Shown: piece by piece, positions 10,670 to 22,233 of the stretch | How positions within the stretch are numbered: position 1 is the stretch's first letter | How the letters are laid out: every line of letters starts with the position of its first letter | NCBI GenBank assembly: GCA_031216445.1 | Contig: CM062211.1 | Location: forward strand, 18,885,001 to 18,949,000 | Direction of reading: 5' to 3' | DNA: 64,000 nt | Source of the DNA: Lateolabrax maculatus | Taxonomy: Eukaryota > Chordata > Actinopteri > Acropomatiformes > Lateolabracidae | Notes under the pieces: generated by a model | What the model was told of the DNA's origin: nothing | The model's input: only the letters and a program-made list of their open reading frames with translations | Database searches by the model: none | Made by a program: the position numbers and the translations under genes

Positions 10670-13600
10670 GTGCGCACCACCGCAGGGATGTCGACTGAAA
10701 ACCTGGAAGTGTGCTAACATAGCGAGGTATGATCTCTGAGATTTGGGAGTTTTTGGAGATGAGGGAGTTCTGGACGAGGTCTTTGAGTTTGATGGACAAC
10801 CAATGAGGACTGTTGTGGGCGGAGCCTGCTGAAGGAAAGAGGAAAGGTAAATCTCTGGAAATGGAATGTATCCGTTCTTCTTCTCTGCTGTTTCTTCTTC
10901 ATGTATTGTTGGCGTGTGGTTTCTTCAGAGGAACTGGAAAGACAGACCCCCCACTTCACTCCTCTTAACCAACTGACTGCCGGATCGTGTCGTTTTTAAC
11001 TAACCAGACTGTCCTATTACCTCTTTTCTGCCATGGAGACGTAGAAATAGTTTGACTGAAATTGATGGTACATTGTTCAACAACACTGTTGTGTTTCTGT
11101 GTCTTATAGGATTTTAAAATTATTTTGTAACGTGGTGTTCTTATAGGAAAGGCTATTGAAAAATGACTGTTAGCTGGTTGCACCTTTGGTGTTGAACTAA
11201 CCCCTTCCAGCCCAGCTCCTTACGTGACATCCGCACTCCGTACGTTACTCCGTGATTTGCTCACATACGCAAAAAAATGTTTACGTGTTATCCAAGAGCG
11301 GGTTTCATTGTCAAAGGTACTTTCATGATCCTTACAAATGTCTTAACAATTATAACTTAATTTTAAACTTCTCAGAGGTATGAAATATGTCAGTAAACTT
11401 TTATGTCGGGTAACCTGAAATGTTAGTTAGCAGAATAATTTTTATATTTATATGCTAATGATACTTTCTGAGATGTTTGCAAGTTCTGTTAAACCAGACA
11501 GTATTGAGTAGGTGAGCCAATACTAAAACTAACAAACAAACTGACATAGAGGCCGACAGGACGTTTTACAAACTATTGTTATTGGCAGAAATTGGCTCCG
11601 ATCGTGGCTGATTAATCAGTTCAGCTTTTTCTTTCTAAAAACTATCGTTATTATATCGGACTTTAAAAATCCTCAATCAGTCGACCTCTAGTCCAAACAC
11701 CCATTTTATTTCTAATCAAGGGTAATCGAGTACTACCTTTTGATCAGAATGATTGAACGTTTACCCAAACAAAACTAACTTTACGATCTTTACTGCGTCG
11801 CTCATTTTCACTGGACGCACGTTTGTGCTTCTAACTTGCGGAGTGCTGAAGTCACAACAGGCTAAACGCTAACGAACCAATGTAATGATAAATAAGCTTG
11901 TGCTAAGCTAGTTCTTGTAGTACAGCGATCTAATAGAGGCTAATTCTAGCTTTAATAGTTCAGTGTGAATCCGTATGCTTTAACGTCAATAAATGGATGC
12001 TAACCTATTGTATAAGCTAATATGCTATTACTAGCGCGCTATTTTAATGCAATATTTTGCTAAACCAATTAAATCTAATATTCCACCGCTGGACCACGCT
12101 AATAATATAATAACAATGTTTTTTATAACAATTATTTTTATGCCATTCAACAAGTACAACTCACGTGAGGCTTTGACTGCAGAGTCTAAGAATGATGGGA
12201 GTTGTAGTTTTTGAATGCTGACTAAATAATTGGTTTTATATTTGTTAAAATGATGGTAGTAATAGAGACTATGGACACGACGCTCCATCATGTTAAAACT
12301 TTTAGAAAGACCAATGAATAAAATTTAAAACAGAAAAGAAATGGAGGCTGGTTCTACTCAAGCCAGCTCAAAAGTGGCGTGACACTTTCAGTCACAATTT
12401 ATACATTTAACCCATAGTTAAAGTTAATACTCTTGATATATTTTGACATTTTAGTCAAAGTTCTGTTTTTCAGTGCAGGGCCAAACTGAAAAACAGAGTT
12501 ATTACCAACCCAACTAATATTTAGAAACTTTAGTGCTGCTTGGTCTCAGAGTTTACACTCTTATAGTTGTTCACCTTATTTCTTGCAGTGACAATTCCCC
12601 TGTTGTGTAACATGTTGCTTTATACCAAAAATGTGAAATAATTTATGTCACAATGGTGCAGTCATCTCATCGATGTGCTGTTGTAAATTATGTTATCTAG
12701 TGAGTATGTTATTTTGGTGTATCAGAGTAATAATAACTTTATTTTTATACTGTTTTTACATGTTTTTGATGTGTTTAGCAGCTATTAGCCATTTGTCAAC
12801 TCGCATGAAAGCTCCAGTTTGGGTGCAAACCTCATCTCTAAATAACTAACCTAACAGGAGCTGGGCGGAAATAAAAATGTACTTCTTGTTTTTTATTGGA
12901 CACCCGTCCCTGTTTAATCCTCCGTATCTTAGTGATGGAGCAAAAATGTTGAAACATTACAAGAAGAAACATTGGATATTGAGAGCTGAACTAAACATAT
13001 TGACTTTGTATTTCTTCAGTTTTCCAGTTACTTAACATTGATACTGCATTGAAAACTGTCAAAATAGTAACAAGAAAAACATTACTCGAGAACAAATGTC
13101 AAGAAATGTTTGAAGTTCAGTTTTCATATGTCCAATGTAACTTCATAATTCAGATTAAAATGTGAAACCAAAATGTAAATGCTGTGGTGGTTCCGTCAGT
13201 TCCTGGGGTGTTGACTTGTTTTAGAGATCTGAGGTTTGAACAGTGATGCCAGTAACGAAGAACATTAACATACACATCTAATCTGCTCTCGGTGTGAATG
13301 GGATGGGAGCATTGTGCGGTACATGTTAAAGTGCTATTAAACCTAATGTGGGCAATTCAATTTCAATCCATGGACCACAAACACAGAGATCTTGCTGCTA
13401 AAACTGGGAACGCTGGGACCGGATCGTTGACGGACTATAAACGAGAGTAACTTTGAAGACTCTTCTTTTTCTATGTATCAAATTAATTTTTTATTTATTC
13501 CTTGTGATACAATCAAAGGACTTTGGACCTGTGTCTTTTTGTCTACATGTCCAACATGCCTCCTGGGACCATCATACACCCAATTTTCACTTAAATCAAT

Positions 13601-16600
13601 TCAGAAATTGGATCGACTTCAAACTGTAAATGGTTAAAAATCTTAGCGTATTTACAGTGTGATGGTGATTCATTCTCTGCCTGAACTGACTGAAGTGAAA
13701 GTGAGTCGAGCCCAGCCTCCATACCCACTGCAGCAGCGGGTACAACAACACACACTGCCTCTGACGTAGTATTGTGTATGTACAGTACTGTAGGTGGTGG
13801 TTCATGTCCTGTACTTCATTGTTGTTGACTGTTGATGGAGCTTAAAGGGACGCTAGACATGCTACATTTAAGACCGTTTTTAAAACTATTCTGTATTCAG
13901 TTAAATTGAATTAAAAAGTGTAGTATTTTAGCCTTTCTGCTGTTTGTTACTAATGTAGGAATTAAACTTTAGGCTTTACAGGTCCCATAGTTTCAGAGAG
14001 AAACAACATGCACTCTGCAATGAGGAACAAAAAATAGGGAAATGGAGTGTTTGATTAGTGTGCTTGTAATTAATCAATTCTAATCAATTGCTTGCAGAAA
14101 CTTTCAGCCAGTGCACAGCCGGTCAGCTTTACATGCAAAACTGTGGAATTCATTAACAGGCAAACATACAATTCAACACAGGCCTATATAGAGTTTCCAA
14201 TAATAAATGTAATAATATTTGTTTGGGTTTAATTGGAGCAGCTTCTTTAAAGAAAAGTGCTCTGGACATCAACACATGTTTTTAAACTCAACACAACTAA
14301 CTAATCTCATAAACTGTTATATTTCGTAGTTTCTGTGTGCTGTTTAGTTAACAACCAGACAGTTCTAATCCAGAATAATCAGTGACAAGTTTCAGCACGA
14401 CAACAATATGAACAAGATGATTTTAGGACAGAATAATTATATCTGTTGTGAAAAACAAAACTACCACGTTAAAGTAAGAAATGTCAGCGTCCCTTTAAAC
14501 GTCTGCAGTGTGGGCATTACAGCTCAGACTACACCTGATGCTAATTAGTGTGCATACGGTACGTGTTTTTAACTGTATTACTAATCAACTTGAATGTTGT
14601 AGTTGTCGGGAACATTAGCCACTGAGTAGTGCTGTAACCTCTTTATCTACTCTATATACAAATATATTGTCACCTGTAATCTGTACATAAACACTGGACA
14701 TAAAAACTATGGAGCTGTGACTCATGTTGTCTTGGACTCTGACTGATTGACTGACTCTTCAGACCAGTTTTACCAGGTGTGAGACCCAAATATTTGCACA
14801 AAGTATTGACTGAAATTGGCTCCGACTACAAGGCAGATAGAGAGAGCCAAAGTTAAACTGTAACTTCCAGGTTTTGTTCCAGATGTAAAAGAACCTCATT
14901 CAAAATCCCACATTTATAACAACGACAATAACAAAAATCCAGCCTTGGATCCGTCTCTCTCAACAGTATGTCGTGTGGTAGGTCAGGTAATCGTCATTGA
15001 CGCAGGGGGATTTGTAGCGTCTAAGCATCAATCTGCTATATGAGGCATGAAAAAATAGAAAAACATATAGGAAACCATTTTTTCCATAACATATTATTGA
15101 CATATTTAGCTATGGTATGATGAATAATCAGGCTGCTTCCAAGTCAGCTCAATACTGTTTTAGTTGTATGGAAATTAAATGAAACTGTGCTATTCTGAGA
15201 TTATTGTGCATTGGAAGTTTTTGTTTTTTTATTGATTGTACATCATACTTTACATTGGTTTAATTGACCATGAGAATATGATTTCAGACTTAGTTAATTC
15301 ATGTTTGGAGGTTAAACTGTTGTTCCTAGAAACTCACTGTGATTTAATGAGAGAGAGGGAGGAAAAAGTGGGAGAGAGGAGGAGAGCAGGAAGGAAGGAA
15401 AGAGGTGTGGATGACTAAAAGTAGCTCCAACCAACTCAAACAAAAGCATGTTGGCCTTTAACTTGAAATGCTGCGTCACAGAAGAGTTGACTCCAACCTT
15501 TTACAGGTCAATTGACTGCTGAAATAATCTCTAGTGTAACTTAAGAAAATGTATTTTTGAAATGGTCAGTAACAAGATAATTAACTCATGGTTATGGGAG
15601 AATGATATAACATGCTGATACAGTGAGACAACCCAACGGCTAAATTAGGATAACAGTCCTAAAAAATAAACAAGCACCACAAAAACCTGATGTTAACTCT
15701 TTGTTAAATGCGTCTATAATTTTTCCTAATAATTTTACGTTTCTTGGAAATTACTGTGATTTGGTACTAATTGTCAGGTACACTTCTACTTTATTAACTA
15801 AAATAAATTGCTAGTCTAACATCTATGAGTAATTCAGATTTACATTTTGTAACTTATTTATTGAACAGGTGTTATAAAGTAAATATAAAGAGACATTGTA
15901 GTTTTAGCAGCAGTAAGCACTGCAGCAGCTACTGAAGTTAACTCAGAGCTCAAAACTAAAACCCGGCTGACGGACTGATGACGAGCATGAGAGCGAAACA
16001 AGAAACAACGTGTACAGTAAGTCAGACGGCATTGGATTTGCGTTTGGGAAGGCAGAGTACAGTTAACTTTTGTGTTGCAGGTAGCGTAAAGTTTTGTTTG
16101 GACTTTAAGGTCCAGAAACCAAAACTAGGAGCTTAAAGAGGCTAAAAGCTGCTTAGAGCTGCAGTTTGGTGTTGATTCTCAGTTGGATTGGCAGCACTAT
16201 CCCTGTTTCACATCACACAGTCATTTAGTTTTACGTGCACTGCTGATTAACACAATTGGTTAATTTTTTGCAGCAACAGAACAATAATTGCAAAGACAAT
16301 GAGGGATTTAAAGTGGAGCCAAAACTAAATTTACACCCTCAGAGATGAAAAGACGACACTGTCATGAAAAAAGGAGACAAGCAAACTTTAAACTCCACAG
16401 TAAAGGGAATTCATCAAACACTTGTCTCTATTTATAACCTCTACCTCTGCTGTTAGTGCAGTTAGGTGTGCTGCCATTGTAGTTACATGCCTATTTATAG
16501 CCTCCATCCAGCCAGGCAGGCAGGGTTTGTAGTCGGGCCTTTGCAGTGACTCACAGAGCTGTTGGCTTGATTGAGGAAGTCCGTTAGTGACTCCCAACTT

Positions 16601-16985
16601 CGACACTATAGAGTCTGACCGACAGACGGACAGGAAGAGGGAGACAGACAGCCGTTGAGAGAGGGAGGGAGTCCAGAGAAAGGAGAGGAAAGGCTGAGTT
16701 TGAAGTCTGGGAGGCTTGAGTTGAGGATGGACGTGAGGCGGAGAAGAGACAACGGACAATAATAGATTACATTTCTGGGGAAAAAAATCTTTGTCAAATA
16801 GGGATTTATTCTGTTTTTCTAAGAGAGGAACAAAGGACATTTAACTAGTTTTCTTTTCCAACTTAAATTTTCCAGAAGGACTTGTTCTCCGCTGAAGACC
16901 TTAAAGACAAAAGAGACGGATAATTTCTGCCATCTGCCCTAAATAGTGAATATAAACACACATCTTCTACCTCAGCCTCAGGATT
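10670..16985 (+). other. PTPRR 3' UTR and PTPRR-PTPRB intergenic region
   Basis: No coding exon was recognised in 6.3 kb. The left part must hold the PTPRR 3' UTR, but I cannot fix its end. Candidate poly(A) signals are AATAAA at 11988 and ATTAAA-type sites further right. An eroded interspersed-repeat tail ending 'tcagtcgacctcta' lies near 11590-11690. The right end (about 16.6-16.98 kb) should contain the PTPRB promoter and 5' UTR. It is purine-rich around 16620-16700, with several GGAA cores that could bind ETS factors, but I cannot prove any site. A GAGA-rich patch lies at about 15348-15405. Confidence 0.5.
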
Positions 16986-17042
16986 ATGGTGGTGCGTGGT
17001 CGGTCTGAGGATCTGAAGGAGGATCAAAATGCTGAAATGTAA
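16986..17042 (+). promoter_or_regulatory. Overlapping upstream ORF at the PTPRB start
   Basis: An ATG at 16986 opens an 18-codon frame that ends at TAA 17040-17042, past the PTPRB ATG at 17029, in a different frame. Its context has A at -3 and G at +4, at least as good as the main start (A at -3, C at +4). If the mRNA leader includes it, ribosomes would reach PTPRB by leaky scanning. The leader itself is inferred. Confidence 0.45.
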
Positions 17043-17097
17043 AGTTCACAGTTATCTCTGCCGCCTGTGGTTCACCTCACTGCTGCTGCTTCTCTGG
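17029..17097 (+). other. ptprb: PTPRB exon 1: signal peptide
   Basis: The exon encodes 23 residues: a short basic start (MLKCKVHSYLCRLW) and then FTSLLLLLW, a typical secretory leader. It ends in phase 0 before the donor GTGAGT. The next exon begins DPSSAAPTEDQ, so cleavage probably falls near the junction. The intron that follows (17098-19645) is 2.5 kb long and has a (TCTG)n patch at 18384-18435 and no other exon that I can see. Confidence 0.85.
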
Positions 17098-20000
17098 GTG
17101 AGTCTGCTATTTCTTTACATCGTACATTTATGATCTGTGTAGATAATCAACTGACTAATACGTAGTTTCAAATGCAATACTGTGCTTGTAATGAATATTT
17201 TTGTGCAACAAATACTTACATCAGAGCTTGTACAATTTAAAACCTGCCATTTATCCTGCTACATGGACATTTATTTTTCTTGTTCGAAAATAAATTGCTA
17301 TTTTTTAACAATTAAGAACGGCCTTCTGTGTATAAAAATATTTCTTGCATTTTACTGTTTCTGATGAGACAAACTCACAGGATTAGTTAAAAGAATTCAG
17401 CAACCACCATAGTTTATCATCCTAATTTCAAAGTTCAAGACAATATTCATGTTCTCATGCAATTTTTGCATATAACATGCAAAATAAGGTGGTAAAACAA
17501 CAATTTTAAATTTAAGAGCAGCATTGCTTTCACTTTGATATAGAATGACAATTTGAAAGATTATCCAAAAACGAGGCATATTTTTAGGGATTCAAACGTG
17601 CAATGAAGGTTTTCTCTCTTTAAGCAGTACAAATGGGAACAGGGTAGTGATTAGTAAACCATCTGCAACTGTCCTTTTTGTGGAAAAACTGGTTCATCAA
17701 AGTGAAATTGGTCTCGTAATATTCTTTGTCATAGTTTTTCCTGCCTGATTTTCAACCATCATTTTCTCTTTTCTAACTGGCAATAAAAGGCTTGTCTCAA
17801 TAAAGGTCTTTATAACAAGATATTTGCTTTGCATTGATTTTCTTTTACTGGATAGCTGATGGCGTCGAGGCATTCAAAGGTCCTGTAGAACTGGACCAAT
17901 GATGTTGAAGTTATATGGTGTCCGTCTTAATCGTTCGGCTTCCCTCAAACTTTCTTGTTTGACGATATTTTGTAGTTATAAAAGAAAAACTTTGTCTTAA
18001 TAAAGAGGTATCGTACAAATTATTATTTCTTGCTGTGGCAGCACAGTGACACAATCCAAAACAATCAAAAACTGCTGTTTCTTGTTCCCACCCTGTCGTC
18101 AGTTAGGGCCGAGCTTACCGGCTGCTGGTAACACGTAGCTCCATTGCAAACTGCTGCTAAAACCACAATGTCTCGTTTTTACATTTATTTCTGCAACTGT
18201 TCAATAAACAAGATACAACATATAAATCAGAGAAACTTGTTGTTGTGCGAAGGTGGTGCGAACTTATCTCTGCACAAGAGAAAAAGAAGATTTCCCCAAA
18301 TGTTGGACATCTTAACATGATTTTCACGTCTTCCATTACTGACACGATTAGGTTGATTTCAGAGCATCTTGCAGGGTTTGAACAGTGTCTGTCTGTCTGT
18401 CTGTCTGTCTGTCTGCAGGTCTGTCTGTCTGCAGCATTGTTGTCTCTGAACTCCCTGAACTTCATTATCAGTGACAAATAGATGTATTTCCTGTTCTGCT
18501 ATCTAATATAAAAGGTTATAGAGCTCAGAATAACTGCCACCAACTACATTATCGTTCACTGCACATGCACAAGGCCAAAGGCCAGTTGAACCCAAAAAGT
18601 GATAAAAACATACAATTCCAATTCTTTAAATAGCTGCAGCTGATTAACTGCCACCACAGTCCATTGGATGCCTCCTTGGCAGCAACTCAAAAGATCCATT
18701 GTTTCAGATTTTGGTTTTACAGACCATTTTCATTTTTGGGTTGTACGTTCCTCAGCACTGAAGGTCTGAAGTGGTTACAAGCTCCTCTAGTGAGGATTAA
18801 TCCAAATAAGCTTACACTCAGTAAGAAAAAAATGAAAGAAAAAGAAAACGAGCCGCAAATTAACAGTTAAATTAATGTTTGTAAAGTCTTGGCTTCAGCT
18901 CTGCTCTTCAGATTTCAGTACAGAGTGAAATGTTTTCAGAAGTTGAGTATGAAAACTTCTCCTCCTGTAGACTTGAAAACTGACTGTGAAGGTTTGTTGG
19001 ATCTCAGTGGATCCTCAGACTCTAATAACCATCTGGATGAAAAGATATTTTGTCTGTTCCACCATCACATTTTTTTTCAAGAGTTTGCCAAATTGTTTCC
19101 TGTTTCCTGTCCAGGTAGCAACAAAGTACATCTTCTTTCCTTGCTCAATTCAAAGTTTTATCAGTTATAAAGGAGATCATCACATTTCCAGTCTTAACAG
19201 GAAACAGACTCACAGCTTGAGAAACAGGTTAAACATGTTTTTTATTGTCAAGCCGGTTTTATTCATGTCGCCAATTGTATTTCCATTACATTTACAAATT
19301 GGCAAAAGAAAATGCAAATTACGAGAATATATTTATGAGTTATGAGAATATATTAATAATATATCTTTAATAATATTATAATCTAGATAAACGGCAGGTG
19401 GAGTTAAGTCGATGCCATTAAATCATTGCAGAAGAAAGAGTTAAGAATTAAAAGAGCGATGGTAAAATAATTCAGAAAACATTATGAAATATGTTGGTTT
19501 AAGACACTGTAGGAGTTGTTTCAAGATGTTTGAAGGACATTTTGATGCAGTTTTACATCATTAAAACTGCTCAGAAATGACACGTCACTTAAATGGTGAA
19601 AATGATCTTCATGGTACTGATGTTGGTGTCTTGTTTCTCCGTCAGGACCCGAGCAGCGCAGCTCCCACAGAGGACCAGTCCGTCCCGTGTAGCATCTCTG
19701 TATCTGAACCGGCATCCGGCCTGGACTCCGTATCGCTGACGGTGAACTCGCCTGGACGAGGCTGCTCCTTCACGCTGATCTCTCCGGACGCCGGAGCCGA
19801 CGGCGCTGAGTGTAGAAGAAGGAAAAGTGGAGACAAGGACATAGAGACTAATGAGATCGGGGGGAGGGAGCGAAGAGAGGAGGAGGAGGAGGAGGCGAAG
19901 GAGGATAGAGGAGCTGACTCTCTGGGATCCAACCAGCTAGGAGTCGAGGAGGGAGGGAGCAAGGAGGCAGGAGAGGTCTTCACCTGCGTGTTGGATCACC

Positions 20001-21457
20001 TGGAGCCTGGAACCACCTACCAGCTGCAGGTCCAGTCCCAGACAGACCAGGAGGCGGCCAACGTCACCCTGCACACCAGTGAGTCCTCATCCAGCCACAA
20101 ACACTCACACTCGTCCCAGAGCTTTCCTCAGTGTCACATGGACTTCATCCACAGGTGGCGTTTGCTCCGTTAATAGTCAGTACTTTTTATTATTTAGTCA
20201 TTTTTTGTATTTTTTGTGCTTTAAGTGCACAGACTAATGGAAAGATTAAACAAGTGAGCAGACTCCAGCTGTTGATGAAGACCATGCGACGCAGTTGGAA
20301 GCGCCAGAACCAGCGAGTAAGTGGTAAAGTAAAGTTTGTCTTATTTTCTACACCAACTAAAAGCACATTTATGTTGTTTTAAATAAGCCGGGTCTTAATT
20401 TGGTGTTTTGCTGCACGATTGACACAATAACCAAAGTAAGAGAAAAAAAAAAAATACTGCGAGAGTCATAAATCAGAAATATAAAATAGAAATTTACAAC
20501 AGAAACATGTAAAATATACAGTTTCTGTTTAAAAGTGTTTGAAACGAAGAGGAAAATATTGACTAATTTGCTATTTTTAACCAAATTTACTCGTCAGTTT
20601 GAATTACCTCCAATTCATGATGAAGACACTTGAGTAAATGTATGTAGTTAAATTTCACCACCGTAAACAGACGATGGGATTGATGATAAAATAAGTTATT
20701 TCTTCATTATTTGGCTGTTGACGGTTATTATAAGATATTACCCAGCATGCATCTTAATCATGGATCCTCTCCCAAAGTTTTCTGAACAGATTTAATGTAA
20801 AACTGACAGATTGAAAGGTGAAGTAATACATTAAAATCCCTCTGTTGTTGTGGAGAACATTTTGACCCGTCACAGCAATAAAACAAAGCATCAAAACCAA
20901 TAACATTATTGATGGCTCTGTTCCATTTAGGCGTGCTGGAACCTGGCAAAAGTAAATGGACTCCAGCCATTATTAATGTTATTAGTTACACCTGTGTGAC
21001 TGTGGTGGATGTAGGACTTTTACTTAGTGGAGTATTCTCACCGTGTGGTAGTAGTACCGAGGATCTGAATACTTGTATAGAAGTAGACTGGCCCTCTGAG
21101 CGGACTCACCTGTACCTGCAGCAGCCTGCGTGTTACCTGTCGGAGACCTTTGAGGTGAAAGTCGGGAGCTTTTACACCCAGTTCACCGTATTTACTGAAG
21201 TATTCTATTGTGTTCTGTTCTATTGTTTCCATCTCCTCTGACCTCTCGTCTTTTGAAGTAAAAGAACACAACACGACCTCCTTGTCGTGTTGAGTCTGTC
21301 TCTGTGTGTGTGTGTGTGTGTGTGTGTCTCTGTGTGTGTGTGTGTGTGCGTGTGTGTGTGTGTGTGCGTGTTAATGTCATGTAGCTTCCCCTTTCTGTAG
21401 CTCTGTGATTAGCTACAGGAACCACAACCCTGCTGAGAGAGAGTGATAGAGCAGTAA

Positions 21458-21511
<54 letters not shown>

Positions 21512-21643
21512 TGTCTCCACACTGGCGGGCCTCCAGAACAGAAGTTGGACTCTCAGTGTGTATTTCCATCGTGGGCAGAGCTCAGGGTTCAGCCATTTCC
21601 TGCCTCCATTGTTTCTTTGTTCTGTGGGAAGCACTGGGAAAGG

Positions 21644-21700
<57 letters not shown>

Positions 21701-22186
21701 CGGAGGAAACCGGGTGTTACTGCACCCAGTCGAGTCCCGACAGTAACCTTCTCAGCAATGCAAAACACTTCTTCTGTAGTGTTTGTGGTTCCTTATCTCT
21801 CGAGGCCCTCTGACTGTTGCGTTCGCTGACCTTCGGCGATCCCGTGACCTCCTGCAGGTTTGTTTCCACCTGCTCAAGTCGCCGCCACAAGTGTCGGCAG
21901 CTTCCTTAAAGCTGCAGTAATTGATGATTGCTGGTTTGGATGTGATGGAGGAGACAGCAAACAGTCGGACTGAGAGAGGCTGCAGACACCCGGTGTTTTT
22001 GTTTGTCTCAGCGGGGGCGGGGGGGCAGCAGAGATGTCGCTCCCTGATAATATTGTTCGACCTCAGTTTAAAACGCCAAATGGCGACACAAACACACGCA
22101 GAGAGGCATTGTGGGAAAAAAACACAAGCGGGGAAGCTCTCAGAGAGGCGGATGGCTTGAAGAGAAGCAGGGGAGTGGAAGTGTTT

Positions 22187-22233
<47 letters not shown>

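Noticed and set aside
16388..16840. 150-codon open frame on the minus strand just before PTPRB
   Set aside because: It has low-complexity Ser/Leu/Pro stretches, no recognisable domain and no splice context, and it overlaps the presumed PTPRB leader. Chance is the simpler reading.
20909..21241. 110-codon frame considered as the missing FN3 domain 2 of PTPRB
   Set aside because: It lacks the core Trp in context, the Pro-Gly-x-x-Tyr loop and the terminal Ser-Gly, and has no phase-1 splice sites at its ends.
21192..21829. Several overlapping frames of 73-125 codons on both strands
   Set aside because: They consist of Cys-Val or Thr-His runs from TG/CA microsatellites inside PTPRB intron 2.
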